Assembly (NCBI GenBank): GCA_013365365.1 | Contig: JABVXU010000132.1 | Span: forward strand, 1-64,000 | Length of the DNA: 64,000 nt | From: Cruorifilaria tuberocauda | Taxonomy: Eukaryota > Nematoda > Chromadorea > Rhabditida > Onchocercidae | Direction of reading: 5' to 3' | Part shown: positions 25,054-37,900 of the stretch, piece by piece | Numbering within the stretch: position 1 is the stretch's first letter | How the letters are laid out: each line of letters starts with the position of its first letter | Translations under genes and position numbers: made by a program | Notes under the pieces: model-generated | What the model was told of the DNA's origin: nothing | Databases searched by the model: none | Seen by the model: the letters and a program-made list of their open reading frames with translations, nothing else

Positions 25054-27053
25054 TCATTTCCACCATTCGTGAAAATAATACCTTCTTGGTACAGGCCTGT
25101 GCAAATTTCCCTCCATGAATAAAAATAATCGATACCAATAAAATTTTGATAAGTGATTGTAGTGAGAGCTGGCATTCTAAGAAAGAATGTTATTTCATAT
25201 TCAACATATATTTACAAAAAGTAAATGACAAGAAAAAAATTAATCTTGTAGATGCAAATTTATTTTCAACTTTGTAGAATGACATGGCAAATGATAAGTC
25301 CCATTAACGACAACAAAAACATACCCGAAGGCTTGGAAAGGCAGCTAATGTGTGGTAAGTCCAGAAAACCCGCGTAGATATCCAGTATGATATGATAACA
25401 TCAATCGTGTAGTGAGCACGCGATATCAATAGCAACACAACACCAGCAGCTGAGACCATTATTGAAAAAAAATGCAACGGTTTCCAACGTCGTGGACTGT
25501 CTAAACTAAGTGTTGAATGCGAGGGACATTAGCAGTGTCTTAAAGAATATACAGCAGATAAAAATCAACAAAGAAGTGATTCTATCAACAAATTTAATTT
25601 TTATGGAGCAGTCAAAAACTTTGCCAATCTGCGATAAACTTAAAATTTAAATTTGAGTATTTTTGTCTGTCCCTACCTTAATAAAGAACCTCTCCAAAAC
25701 TTACATTCTGTGATGAACAAGCAACTAGTGACAAGGACAACTGTATGGCCGCTGTAGATGTAATCGCCGCAAAGTGTATGCTTTCCATTGATCTTCAATC
25801 CGGCACCACTTACAATTCGCAATGCTCTGAGGACTATATTCCTTAGAGTATAATCAGCACCCTAAACTGTGTAAAAAATGACCGGAATCAAAGATAAATG
25901 GAAACAATAACAAAATTAAAATTCTTAAATTCAAAACGTTAAAACTTCTAGACGGCACTAATGACAATACACTTCGTTATAATACAGAAAAGAAATAAAA
26001 ATAAAACACTTAGACAAAATAAATTATTACAACTTGCTTTCAAAACTTCGAAGATTAAAAAAGCTGGATTCAAAAGAATTTTTAAATCACAATTAAAACA
26101 AAAAAAACAGTCGGAAAGAAGGGACTTACACTTAGACGTGGTGCGCAGTAATAATTAGGATCTGCAATAGGTACTTGTGTCACGAGCATCGTTAGACAGC
26201 GCCCAAAATATAGTAATGATCCAATAACAGCGATTCTTCTACAAAACTGCTACTTTTAGCCTATGCATTTTTCGGTAATTCTTTTTTGCTTTTATGTAGA
26301 TTTCCGGAACAATTGATGCATCAATTTTTTTTCTTCTTTATGTGGACAATTAAAATTTACAACAGAAATCAACGAACCTAAGTATAATCCAACGATGCCT
26401 GTGTATGACAGTTAATGCAAGCATACATGCGAATGAGGCAAGCATAAGATATTCGGATACTGTTAACGCCCATGGAATGTAAGGTGTGTGAGCGAACACA
26501 GTATCCGGCAAGGGCGGTTCCTGCGGTACTTTTTCATGGATGAACGATAATACAAGATCATTGCATATAGCCGCTGCTATCAGCAAACACACTGATATCT
26601 TCAATTTTCACTTCCAATTATTGATTTTAACAAATGATTTAACCTTTTGATATGAACTTAACCTTGTGATATATACGTCATACCTATATGGATTCCTCAT
26701 AACTTAATTCTATTCAGCTGAATCTTTTTTATCGTTCCCAACTTCCTTTTACCAGTATCATCGATAACTGCAGAAAACATCATAAATCAATATTGAATAA
26801 ATAGTGATAAGAACTCACGGCAGCTTTACAACGCTCTTTTGGAAATTTATCAACAGAATTGTTTGGTGTCTGAACGATAATATCGGAAAAATTGAGATCG
26901 ATTTTAATGGTATTATCGGCTGACGACGCAAGACTGTTTAATAACGGAGCACGTCCCTCATCTCCTGCATTTCTTTGGACTTTCAAGTGCAAAAATTCCG
27001 ACAACCATAAAAAATTCCCTAATTTCAATTTACTACCATAGTCAGTGACACTT
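25054..27053 (-). CDS. Sphingomyelin synthase (SMS family), N-terminus unresolved
   Basis: Integral membrane enzyme that transfers phosphocholine (or phosphoethanolamine in some members) to ceramide in Golgi or plasma membrane. Exons: 27053-26819, 26598-26378, 26238-26130, 25861-25705, 25500-25325, 25176-25054 (stop TGA). The six exons give 339 residues in consistent phase. Family motifs in order: KFPKER before the first membrane span; EPPLPD (D1); [20 protein letters not shown] and the following CAPR (D2); [10 protein letters not shown] (D3, catalytic His); [14 protein letters not shown] and FWTYHT (D4, catalytic His and Asp). The C-terminal exon reads [15 protein letters not shown] and [13 protein letters not shown], matching the family's last conserved block and stopping soon after it. 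The first listed exon starts at a good acceptor (cttacag) and needs two bases from an upstream exon that I could not place. Which of the nematode sms paralogues this is cannot be told. Confidence 0.92.
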
Positions 27054-27227
27054 CTGTAAGTACATGTTACGGATCGCCTACACCACACTCTTGTTTATAT
27101 GTAACATTTATCTGCTACTCCTACTAACAATTGTCTCGATTCTAAAAATTAATGTAATATTACCCTAATCAATTCATTACAATTGCCGAAATTAATTTTT
27201 ACCATAGAGGCTTTCAAAAAATTATAG

Positions 27228-27593
27228 TTAGTAGAAAGAAGCACCATAATTATCGTCAGAGAAATCTTCTGAATTGGAACTGCTACATATCCTTCGAACA
27301 GTACTTGAAGCAGTAGTAATTTGTCTATTCAACATTGCCTTTTGTGTAACCACCCTAAAAAATAACCCAAGTATTTCTCCGATTACCCAGCTATAATCTG
27401 AATAGTTCACTCGATACAAAGACGGAGTACGCATGCAAACGAAAGATGACATGCAGTTTAGCAATCCTTCATCTTTTTCACCAAAGCTGTTTATTTTTTG
27501 AAAGAAAAAAAGTGGACAAATAATAAAATTACTAATACCTGGATTACATTTACATTCACTACAATGCATTCTCCTATGTTGACACAACTGCAT
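27228..27593 (-). other. Open frame upstream of sphingomyelin synthase, status unknown
   Basis: A 121-codon frame, long for this AT-rich DNA, beginning MQLCQHRRMHCSECKC and ending NSEDFSDDNYGASFY. The Cys/His-rich start and acidic, Ser-rich end look protein-like, but I recognise no family. It is on the same strand and just upstream of the sphingomyelin synthase exons. No donor inside it supplies the two bases that gene needs in an obvious way. It may be a separate small gene, part of the missing N-terminus, or chance. Confidence 0.25.
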
Positions 27594-30500
27594 ATGAGAC
27601 AGACATTGCCGTATCGGAGAGAGACTATTAACGTAATCACTAAACTTTATGATACCTCACCAATTAATAGCTGACATTCAGAGATACTCCAATTAAGAAT
27701 TTAGGAAAGATGTTAATATATCATCTCACTCCGTTGTTATCTTAACGTCACTCCAAAATTTTACATTTAGAAATACCGAAGAAATTGTGCATCAAGATCA
27801 GCAAAACAAATTGAAAATACAAACAAATTAGAAAAAATAGTATAATGAAGAAAAAGAATGGGAGTAAAAAAATTAAACTAGTTACCATTTTTTCATATTT
27901 TGCCAGACATTATTAAAGCAGAAGTAACGCCATCACCATAACAGTTATAACTACAACGATATCAGCGTGAAAGGCAAAATATAATGAAATAGCTGAAAAA
28001 TTCAATTCGGTTCCACCAAACTTTCATATAAAAATTTTTTCGCTATTCTGCGACACGGTTTTCCTTACCTGCAAAATGAATCTTCTAAATTTAAAAATAA
28101 TTTTAAACAAAATTTCAAAAATTCTCTACCAATTAAAAAGAACGAATTACCGAACCACTTCTCATACATACGCATAAATTCGAAGCATATCAATGCATCG
28201 TATACATAGAAACACTACGAAGTTACTTTTCCTAACCTATATGGATTTTGGGAAAAATAAAATGCTAATTCAATTATTAACTGTTGAGAAACCAATATGT
28301 TGTAAGAAAGTGTATAAAGAAAACTAAAACATTTGGAAATATTCGCGAATAATGCTTTAAGAAAAACTGTTTTTAGTGTCGATACCTATATCAACCAGGA
28401 CTAGCGTTTATATCACAATTGTGAGATAGAAATATTTTAAATCTTAACTGGAAAACCGTTTCTTTAATCTGTTTTTCATAGGCCAAATCTGTTCCATAAT
28501 AAACTGAGTGTTTGAAAGATACAATATATATGGATGTCAGTGTACCCGTTATTCCCAGTTTATGAAATGATTAAGTCAGTGCCATTACACCTATCCTACC
28601 TATCACGTTCAGCTGGTTTAAGCTCAAGATGAAATTGATGTTTAAATGATTACACTTTGGTTGATCAAGCAACTTCTGAATTTGCTATCAGAAGAGATAA
28701 ACACGTATTAACTAAAATCAAGATTCTTCGCATAGTGGAAAAAATTTTTGAGCATACGCTGCTGTTTTACATTAGCACATTATTTCTTATGCACGCAGCT
28801 GCAGTTTGAATCTAAGATCAAAAATTCGAGGCTTTAGACAAAATTCAACCTCTACGATTCAGTCATCACAAATGGCTAATTCTTGCTAAATATTTCTTCC
28901 TCGAAGTTTCTCTTTTTGTCTTTCTTAACAATTTCCTGAGATTCAGGAACTAATTTCAGACAGATGAATGTAGTGTAATCCGTCTGTGTTGAAGGATGAA
29001 ATACTAATAAGTTATTTATAATAGAGTAGTGCAGCATTCACTTAACTCAAAGTGTAGAACCAGCTGCAATGCATTAAAGTATAATGCGAACACCCGGTCC
29101 AACACTCATGGGGAAAATTCTTAATGGATATGATCAGTGGTCCTACTCATTAATTAGTTAAATCAGTTGTGAATTTAATGATTCAAAGATACTTATCAAA
29201 GATATTTAACAAGTGTTTATAAGAGGCTTTCATTGTGAGAGTGTTCTACAGAATATCAGAGTTCTAATGCAAATCAGCTTCTTTGTCAATGATATACATG
29301 TTTCGTCATCATATTTCACTGTGTTTGCATTAAAACTAAAGAAACAAAAACAGTGAACAGTGTAATAAGCTTTATAAGAAAGCAATTTTAACATTCAGTA
29401 ATTTAAAAATTTGAGGTTATTTTAATATGTCGAGAAACGCACAACTTAGATCATAAGAAATGAAGAATAACAAAAATTCATTTAATGACAATAGCATAAA
29501 AAAGAGAAAACGAAATGTCATTCGCATCCAGAACATAGTTAAAAATATGGAGAAGGTATTAGTATGTAGGGAAATCAGTGGATATGGTGTGCGAGAAAAA
29601 AAGGCAGAGATTATTCGGGAACGTCGTAGAAAGTTTTGTTTAAAACTAAGTGAATTCAATAAAACAGTCACTAACAGAGATACTCACACTTCATTCCCTC
29701 CTAGCTAATATACTGCAACAATTGCATATAACCAGAATAACAAGCAGTTAAGTACACCGCTGATATTAGAAAACTGGTATAATGCTGCAGCAGTCAACGT
29801 GGCGCTGTTATGATAGCGAATAGTGGGTGGGTAACAGGAAATGAGGGGTAATGCGAAGGATCTGGGGAGGTATGGTTAACATAGGGACTGTAAAGTGTTT
29901 TAATAATATCCAAGAGCATGCTCGATTTCCTTTCCTCTCCTCCTTTCTCTTATCACCATATCACTACTCTGTATCATATATTCTAAACCTCTCTAAGAAA
30001 GGGGTTTCTCTCTCTCAATAAGGTTTCTTTGTTTTTAACTGATTAGAACCTTTGTAATGCATTATAGAGTAAAACGTGAAATGACACGGAGAGTAGCGCT
30101 GCAGTCATGCCAAACAAATGGCTTTGTGGGATAGACGAAAGCGCCTTTCAGAACACGTGGAAGCGATGCTCTGCTAAACTTCTTGAAAATAGAGATTTCA
30201 GCTCATTTTCATTTCTATAACGCACGATTTCATCCCACGGAAAATAAACACGTATACTTTATATATACCCATATAGGCAACATCCCACTCATCTACACAT
30301 CGATGGTGATACTGAGTCATCAGAGTTGGTGAGAGTGAAAAACACGTTTGGAACAAGAGAAAAAAAACCAAAAATCAGTCTTTTCTCCAGAAAAAATGAA
30401 ATTGTATGGAAATTCGCAATTCAAAATAGGACAAAGGTGCCAAGGCTAGATGGAATAATCGTAGGCTAGCGAAGCAAGGAATGTTATATTCATAAATGCT

Positions 30501-33500
30501 ACTTTCACAGCTGTTCTTATTAGTATATCTGTCAGCAGTGAATCTTACAATACTACTAAAGAGGATTGCCATTCGTTCTGTAGAAATGAATTCCTATTGC
30601 ACAAAACGTGACAAATAACGCATGAAAACAATAAAAGCAGTGCACGTTGGCTGAGGGAGTAAGGTATGATATACACATGAGATGGGAGAAATCGCTGATA
30701 ACGGAATATATTTTCATTTTCATCACGAAGTGATACCTCCATCGCTGTCTACCTTTGACTGTCTGTTATTTTACGTCTTAGGTTCTTCTTCTACTCCTTG
30801 CTGCTATTTGAAAACAATTTTTGAACCAAAATTCATTATGCAGCAGAAGATTAATGATTGGTTGATACTTACTGCTGCCATTCTTACGTTACAAAACGAA
30901 GTGTGTAAGCACCTCCCCCAACCAGAATCAGGGTTGGGAAGAAGTGACCGAGCTGCACGGTTACGGCAGTATGGACTGCTTAATTTACCGGATAGCTATC
31001 AATACTGTGCTAGGCTGTTTTGATTCTATAAACCCTGTAAAGTCACAAAGTGCCAGAGTAATTATGTTGAGGATTGTAGCGAGAACATCAGTCACAGACA
31101 TCATCTGTAAGTCTAGGACTGCAACTAATTGGTTAGTTGATAGTGATATGTTAAGTTACTGTTCGTCTAATTTTTTAATTTTAGCAAATTCTGTAATCAA
31201 TTCTCTGTGGATCTATTAATTCATAGTCATTTTCAGAGAAACCATTGAAATTTTGAGTGTGAAGTTTCAGGAATTTTCAACGGCTTGGTTCGGTCAAAAA
31301 TTATTTCCCATCTGACATAGTTCAGTGGTGGGAGATACAAGCATTCCAGATACAAGATACAAGCAGATAATGGTGATATGTTACAGCTCGCTGACAAAGC
31401 AACATCCCATATATTTTTTGACATGAAACACTATTTGCAATGTTTCGAAAGTGATATATATTAAACAATCCCTAAAAATGAATTCAAAATAAAATAAAAC
31501 CCCAAAAAGTACCAAAAAAAGAGTTCGAATACAAGATTAAATATTTTAGCAGTATTCATCGCATATTAGATTACTTATTCATCGAATAAGTAATCTAATC
31601 ATAACCTGTCAAAATAATGAAGAAAAATAAAGCTAAAAGTAGAATGCAAGACGGAAGTGCTAAATAATGCAGAGGAAGATGAACATGATCATTGAGATGA
31701 CAATGAATGCAATGAAAATGACACTGAAACTTATTAGTCTAAGACAAGGAATGAAAGTATCGGCTCCTACCTTTCCTCACTATCTCAGTTAATTAAGAGG
31801 ATTCACTATTCTGTTAGGATGAAGATGTCTCGCGAGCTCCCTTTCGTTACGCGATGCGATGATATAGTTCTCTGAATACTGTTTTTGCTAATCAGGGGAA
31901 AATCTAAAAGAGAGCATGAAAACAAGGATATCAAAAAGTTACAGAGAAGTGGAGAATGAAATCTCTAGTTAAAACAAAACCATAAAAGGAATAAACAAAG
32001 CAAGCTGGACGGGGAGAGAGATCTTTTGGAGATTATTTCTCATCAAAGAGATATTGATTTTAAATGTCTTATAAATTTACTGTGGTATCGAAGACATCTC
32101 TAGCAGTTCAAAGCTATCATTCACCAATGCGAATTATAATCGGTAAAATAGGCATACATTTTAATCGCTTAAAGCTAAGCAAATACATGACAATAAGATG
32201 AACTTTGAAAAAACGTAAGAATGTTGAGGAATTGAAGAGATGAGGAGAAGGAGATACAGCCAGAGAGAATCGATGAATAGTTGGTTGAAAGACAGAGATG
32301 ATGGCTTGGATATTTTGCGTCATAAATGCATCAACACAAATAAGCTTTCTGAAAGAGTGAGTGGAGGCAACCATTACTCCTTTGCGTGCTAATACAAGAC
32401 AATTAAGTAGTCATTTCATCCCTTTCTCAAAGGACTAAATTATAACATCAATTGTAGGATAGGGATGTAGATGAATGCTATTACGAGATCTCTTGTCCAC
32501 ATCATCACTTCTGATAATTGATGCCTTAGGAACTAATAAATTTGGTAAAATAAGCATTATCAGTTTAGCACACAGCTACTGAAAGTTTTCTTGTCAATTT
32601 TAAACTGAATGGTGAACCGGTCTCTTTTTAACTTGAAATATATTGAAAAACTGTGAAATAATGTCATCCGTCAAACTTTCCCTTCCATTTACTTTTCCTT
32701 ATACCGAAAGTGGTGATTGAGAAAATTTCTTTCTGTTGGTGAAAGTTTAATTTAGCAATCACACTTTTCTGCCATAAAAAAATCTACTATTAAGATGTTC
32801 TTGCTAATTATTTTTGTTGATTGTTACCGTAAAGCTGGAATACTCAGGCAGATCAAGCCACGGTTACTTTTATTATAATATTTTAATCACACTATTCAAC
32901 GATCTCTGATTACGATGAAACATAAATCCTTTCACCATGCCATACCACAGTCTAGCAAAAGTTGAGCGCATAACGTATAAGTACTAGGTAGTCGGCCTAC
33001 TATATTATTTTATCAAACTCAAAACTTTTGATGGTTTTCATCACTAAGATACACGTGGAATATTATATCAGCTGAAAATCAGTTTAATCCCACTTGCACC
33101 AATCCGGATCCAAAGCAATCAAAATCCTAAGGCAGAACTGTTTCAAACGTCTAAATTATCTCGATTTTCAAATATCTCATTTCCTGTTCTGTTATCTAAA
33201 TAAAATGGAAACTAACCGCAGTAATGTTCAAAAGCACAAGTCAACTAAAAGTTCATAACATTAACATCTCAATCCGTGATTTTTAATTTTTTTAAGTAAC
33301 TCATGGGGAATATATCAATTCATTTCTCAACCAATATATAGGAATGTAAATCGCCGATGAAAGTATGATTTATTCAATTCAAATCCTTCGAAACACTCAT
33401 TTAAACCTAACTTTAATAGGAATTTTTCGAAGGAAAGCCAAATACATTTATTGTTATTATTTCATTCCTGATAAACTAAATTTAGAGTTTATAATATTGT

Positions 33501-34981
33501 ATGAATGCATGTTGCATCAATTATAAAAGCTAACTTCAATCTTTCACTGAAAATGTTGGACAACTAAAACTGCAAGAAACCCTTCCCACAGACGGCAACA
33601 CTCTAAAGAAAATGAGCGCTGAAAATTTAATATTACTGCAATTCTATCGCTAAGATTAAATGCTTCGAAATTCATCATCGTATAGTCGAAAATCCTTCAC
33701 CTGCAGTTCAAACCATTTTTCCAGAACATTAAACATTACGTAAATAATTTAAAATTACTTCAAATTCCAGCCTACGCGACTAGAACTGAGTCGAAAAAAT
33801 TGCACTAGCGAAGAAATTATATTAATAAAAACTTTAATAACTTCATAAACCATTCTTCAGCAAAAAAAGCTCCGAAACACTTCAAAAAACTTCAAGCGTA
33901 GTAACAAGTAGCTAGAATATAGAGAAGAATAAGAATAGCAAAAATACAAAAGGAATTTAAGGAAATTTACAATTAATCCATATACTCTATAGAAAATCAC
34001 CATGAACGGGATCCTCCAATTTTATCCCCTTAACTATCTTTTGAAAAAATTCATGATGTCAGCTGGCGAAAAAAAATCAAGTCGAGTTAAGCACTTGCTG
34101 TAGGTGATTTGTACAAACATATTAATTAATTTAGAATATATAAATTCAAAGTTCAAACGACGAACAAATTATAATCACAAAAAAGAGAATTAGAAAGGAC
34201 ATCATGTGAAAATACAGTTAGAACACCTAAGGCCTGTACAGTAGTAATGCACAGCAACAACCGCAGCAGTGATGCATCGGCAAGACTTCTCAAAACCATA
34301 CATGTTATTTAAAAGAAGCTCAAGTTATCTAAAAAGAACAATTATAAAAAAAATATTTCGCATCACGGCTATGTTGCTTACAAACAGCTGGCGAGATTCC
34401 AGTAAGGCCAATCATATCGAACAAACCCGAAGTTGGGACTACTAAAAGGCAGCCTCAATACGAGACTTACGAACGATTAATATAAAAAGCACGATATATT
34501 TTTGAATGTATTCTGAAAGAACTCTGGCTGTCAACAGTAAACGGTGAACTGAAGCAATACCAATGAAATAGGCTTACTGCTTGAACGCTCTTTCCCCGAC
34601 CTTTGCGATGAATGCTGTGAGAAAATCAAAAGATAGAGAGTCTAGTATGCAATACTGTCATCAATAACACCTGTTTTTTCTCAATAAATAATAGCTGAAA
34701 ATATTAATTCCTTCATATACCGCTAAAAGTTTCGAACTAAGAGCAAAGCGCAAAAACTATAGAAAAAACATAAGATTGATAATCCTTCTTACACTACTTC
34801 AATTCTAATGCAATGATTAAAAACAATGGAAAGAACATAGTCCCAAGTAAAGATATTGAGTGCTACTAACGTCCGATTAATTTTAAGACGATTATTTTAT
34901 AATAAAATGAAAAATTAAGCGGAAATGATTGTGTACGGCTGGAATGAGATCTGCAAAAGAAACCCCTTATATTTTTCAATT
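27594..34981. other. Gene-poor interval
   Basis: About 7.4 kb between sphingomyelin synthase and the ZC3H4-like gene on the same strand. Short frames (29460-29708 +, 30682-31219 +, 32117-32374 -) have no homologue I recognise and no phase-matched neighbours. The only distinct structure seen is the hairpin at 31565-31599. Confidence 0.5.
31565..31599. repeat. Perfect inverted repeat, 16-bp arms, 3-nt loop
   Basis: Left arm ATTAGATTACTTATTC (31565-31580), loop ATC, right arm GAATAAGTAATCTAAT (31584-31599): 16 of 16 pairs. No U-run terminator role applies in a nematode. It could be a small transposon remnant, a cruciform-prone site or part of a hairpin RNA. Confidence 0.9.
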
Positions 34982-37900
34982 CTATGTCCACCGAGTTTTT
35001 TCCGGAATTCTGCTTAAAGGACTTTCATATTCATTGTTCTTCCTCTTTTCTCGTAAAGAAAGAGGAGCCTGAGGTACGGTAGTCGAATTAGCAGCAGCAG
35101 AATTATTTGACGGTGATTTGATTCCTTCTCTTCCACGATTTAATGCTCTTTCGTCACGATCTTGACTGCTGAGTTCACTCCTGTATCCACCAATTATATA
35201 CCTTTAAAAAATACTTGGACGAAATTCTTAGATATCAATAACGCGACGAAGTTACTCAGTTTTTAACGAATACACTTTATAGGTCAAGCGATGGACGCAA
35301 AATATAAGGAAGTCACTGACTGATCAAATACGACTAACTTGAAGACTTGACTCTTTTCAGATATATGTAAACCAAAATATTTTCGAAAATGCTACCTTTT
35401 TACTTGACGTGGATCAACAGCAGCACGAATCTGTGGCATCCAATTACCTCCTGAACCACGACGACTTTCATAACTACCAACCCGTTCTGTATTGTTTTCT
35501 TCCATATGACTATTTTCGTAACCAGATGGATGTAAACGATGATCTTGATCACGATTTTGAACTATTGTTTGGGCTGCTGCCCCATATAAGCTGTCAATTC
35601 CAATTCTTGATGTAGATGTTGACGGTATTTGTCCCATTTGAATTACACTATTGGGCTAGAATAGAAGGAAGAACAGATCTCCAAGTTAGAATATACAAAC
35701 GAACACGATCAAACGTATTTTATTTATAAAACGCAAAATAGTATCTTGAACGCAGCTAAATCTAGTTAGATTAAAAAAAAACAATTTAAACAATACCTAC
35801 CGGAGCAAGACGTGGGTCTAATGTAGGAGTCACGGTTGAAACTAAGCGTGAATCACCAACAGCCGTTACACGTGGATCACTGACTGTTGTCCTCTTGCGT
35901 GGATCTCGACTTACAGTCGACATCCTCGGATCAGCCAACCTCGATGCACTGCAATAAACCATTCATTACATCAATAACCTTCACAGAAGAACCCGGTGCA
36001 TCACAACTCAAACAAATAACCTGCATATTGTCACTTTTCTGTTATCTAAGTGTTGCTTTCATGGTTACATAAATGACACTAATTAAACTGCTTCCCAAAT
36101 ACGCTAACCATGATTCTTCTTTTGGAAGAACAGAAAGAACAGTGGACTGCGCAACAGATGTACTTGCTGCAATATTCGACTGCTGTGCAAAAATTTGAGC
36201 CGGCTGCGGTAGTGGCGGTGGTGCAGCATTCATCAAGGAATTCGTAAAAGCATCAAACTGTGACGCCAGTGCTTTCTTTATACGTGGATCGTTACGAAGT
36301 CCAGCATCAGTTAAAGACATCTAAAAATTAATCGATATGAGCTAATTTTTTAAATTAAAACTGAAATAAAAACGAGGAAAAATATTTTGTAAAGTTAAAA
36401 AATATTTATGGGAAGTTTTTGTACACCTGCAATACTTGTGAATCAATATTCGCTTGAGGACTTGGTATCTCATCGACTGGATGTAATTTCCATACAAGAA
36501 TATTTGTTTCCGGAATAGTTGGAGCACTTTCACCAGTAAGTGCATCTGGATTAAACATGGGCGGACTTGCTGGAGATTCTGCAAAATTTTATTGACATTA
36601 TCTATCAATCACCCAAAACTGACAAGTTGAAGGATGCGAATTCCGATATTCCATCAAGAAAGGGAAAAAAGTCGATAATGAAATCAAACCATCTATTGCG
36701 TTGTCCTTTTTCACTTTAGCTGTTATTTGTTCCAGCATTTTATTAATGTTAAATGAATTATCTTCTTCATCCTCCAGTGAATTGCGTTTCTCAACACTTG
36801 TCTGAAAGCATATTCTGTTCGCATCTTAGTAGTAAAAAACATTTAAATCAATTTTCTGGTAATTGTAGCGCTATATTAGAAACAAACCGAATATTGCTGT
36901 AGAATAGCTGTTGCGCTTTGAATAGGTTGAGGAGGTGTCAATCCAGGAACAGCACCACTTAATGATGCTGGGTTCATAATTGCAGTAGCTGGAACTGAAT
37001 GGTGCGGAAAGAACGCTGGGTAAGGAGTTTGATTAGCTGCCAAAGGTGGTGGTATGACGAGCTGAGGTTGAGCAATAGTAACCGGTGCTCCCGATGATAG
37101 AGTTGGAACAACGACAGCAGGTGGAGGTATCACACCTCCAGTTATTCCGCTATCCGCAGTTACTGTGACAATCGCCGGTATCGCTGGTTGAGTACCAGGT
37201 GAAGAACTTGGTCCACCAGGAAGCAGAACTCGTCGTTTCAAAGGTCCTTGTGGAATAGCTATACGTGACGCCAACTCATCGTCTTTCATCATCTGAAATA
37301 TATTAATTATCATAAACAAACCACTGATAAGATATTACTTTATTGCACTCTGGGAAACCACTAACTAACCTGGTCGAATATTGGCTGTGTAAAACTGTTG
37401 AGAGGCAAATGTGAAAACTGACATGGATCTTTGGAGCATTCTCCCTTATGGAAAGCTTTACATGGATACTCTCCATGTAATAAAGGACACTGAAGACCTT
37501 TTTTACAAAAACCTTGTTGATAGAATTTGCATAGTTCAGCTTTGCGACCAGAATCTGCTGCATCGTGAGAATACGAACAGCTATCACCCTAGAATTTCGT
37601 AAATCATGTTCACACGATTTCTGGCAATCTGTGATTTCAGCAACTTTCTCAATTGGAAGAAACACATGAAAAAGTTGCGTAGCTGACCATATCAATTAGG
37701 TTATAGCTGTTTCTAAACTCTAATTCACTTTTGAAAAGGCGTAGATGATTAAAACAAATCAAGATTACTTACATCTCTACAGTATCCCTCACGGAAGAAT
37801 TTACAAATCTGACGTTCGCCCCAGCGCCCTCGAAAACCTCTTCCGCGGTAGCAACCTCGCACTGGTGGCGAATGTCTTGGTCGTTTGGGACCGCCATATG

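Noticed and set aside
30682..31219. Two overlapping plus-strand frames (113 and 91 codons)
   Set aside because: No recognisable family, no splice-linked neighbours, overlapping frames; likely chance.
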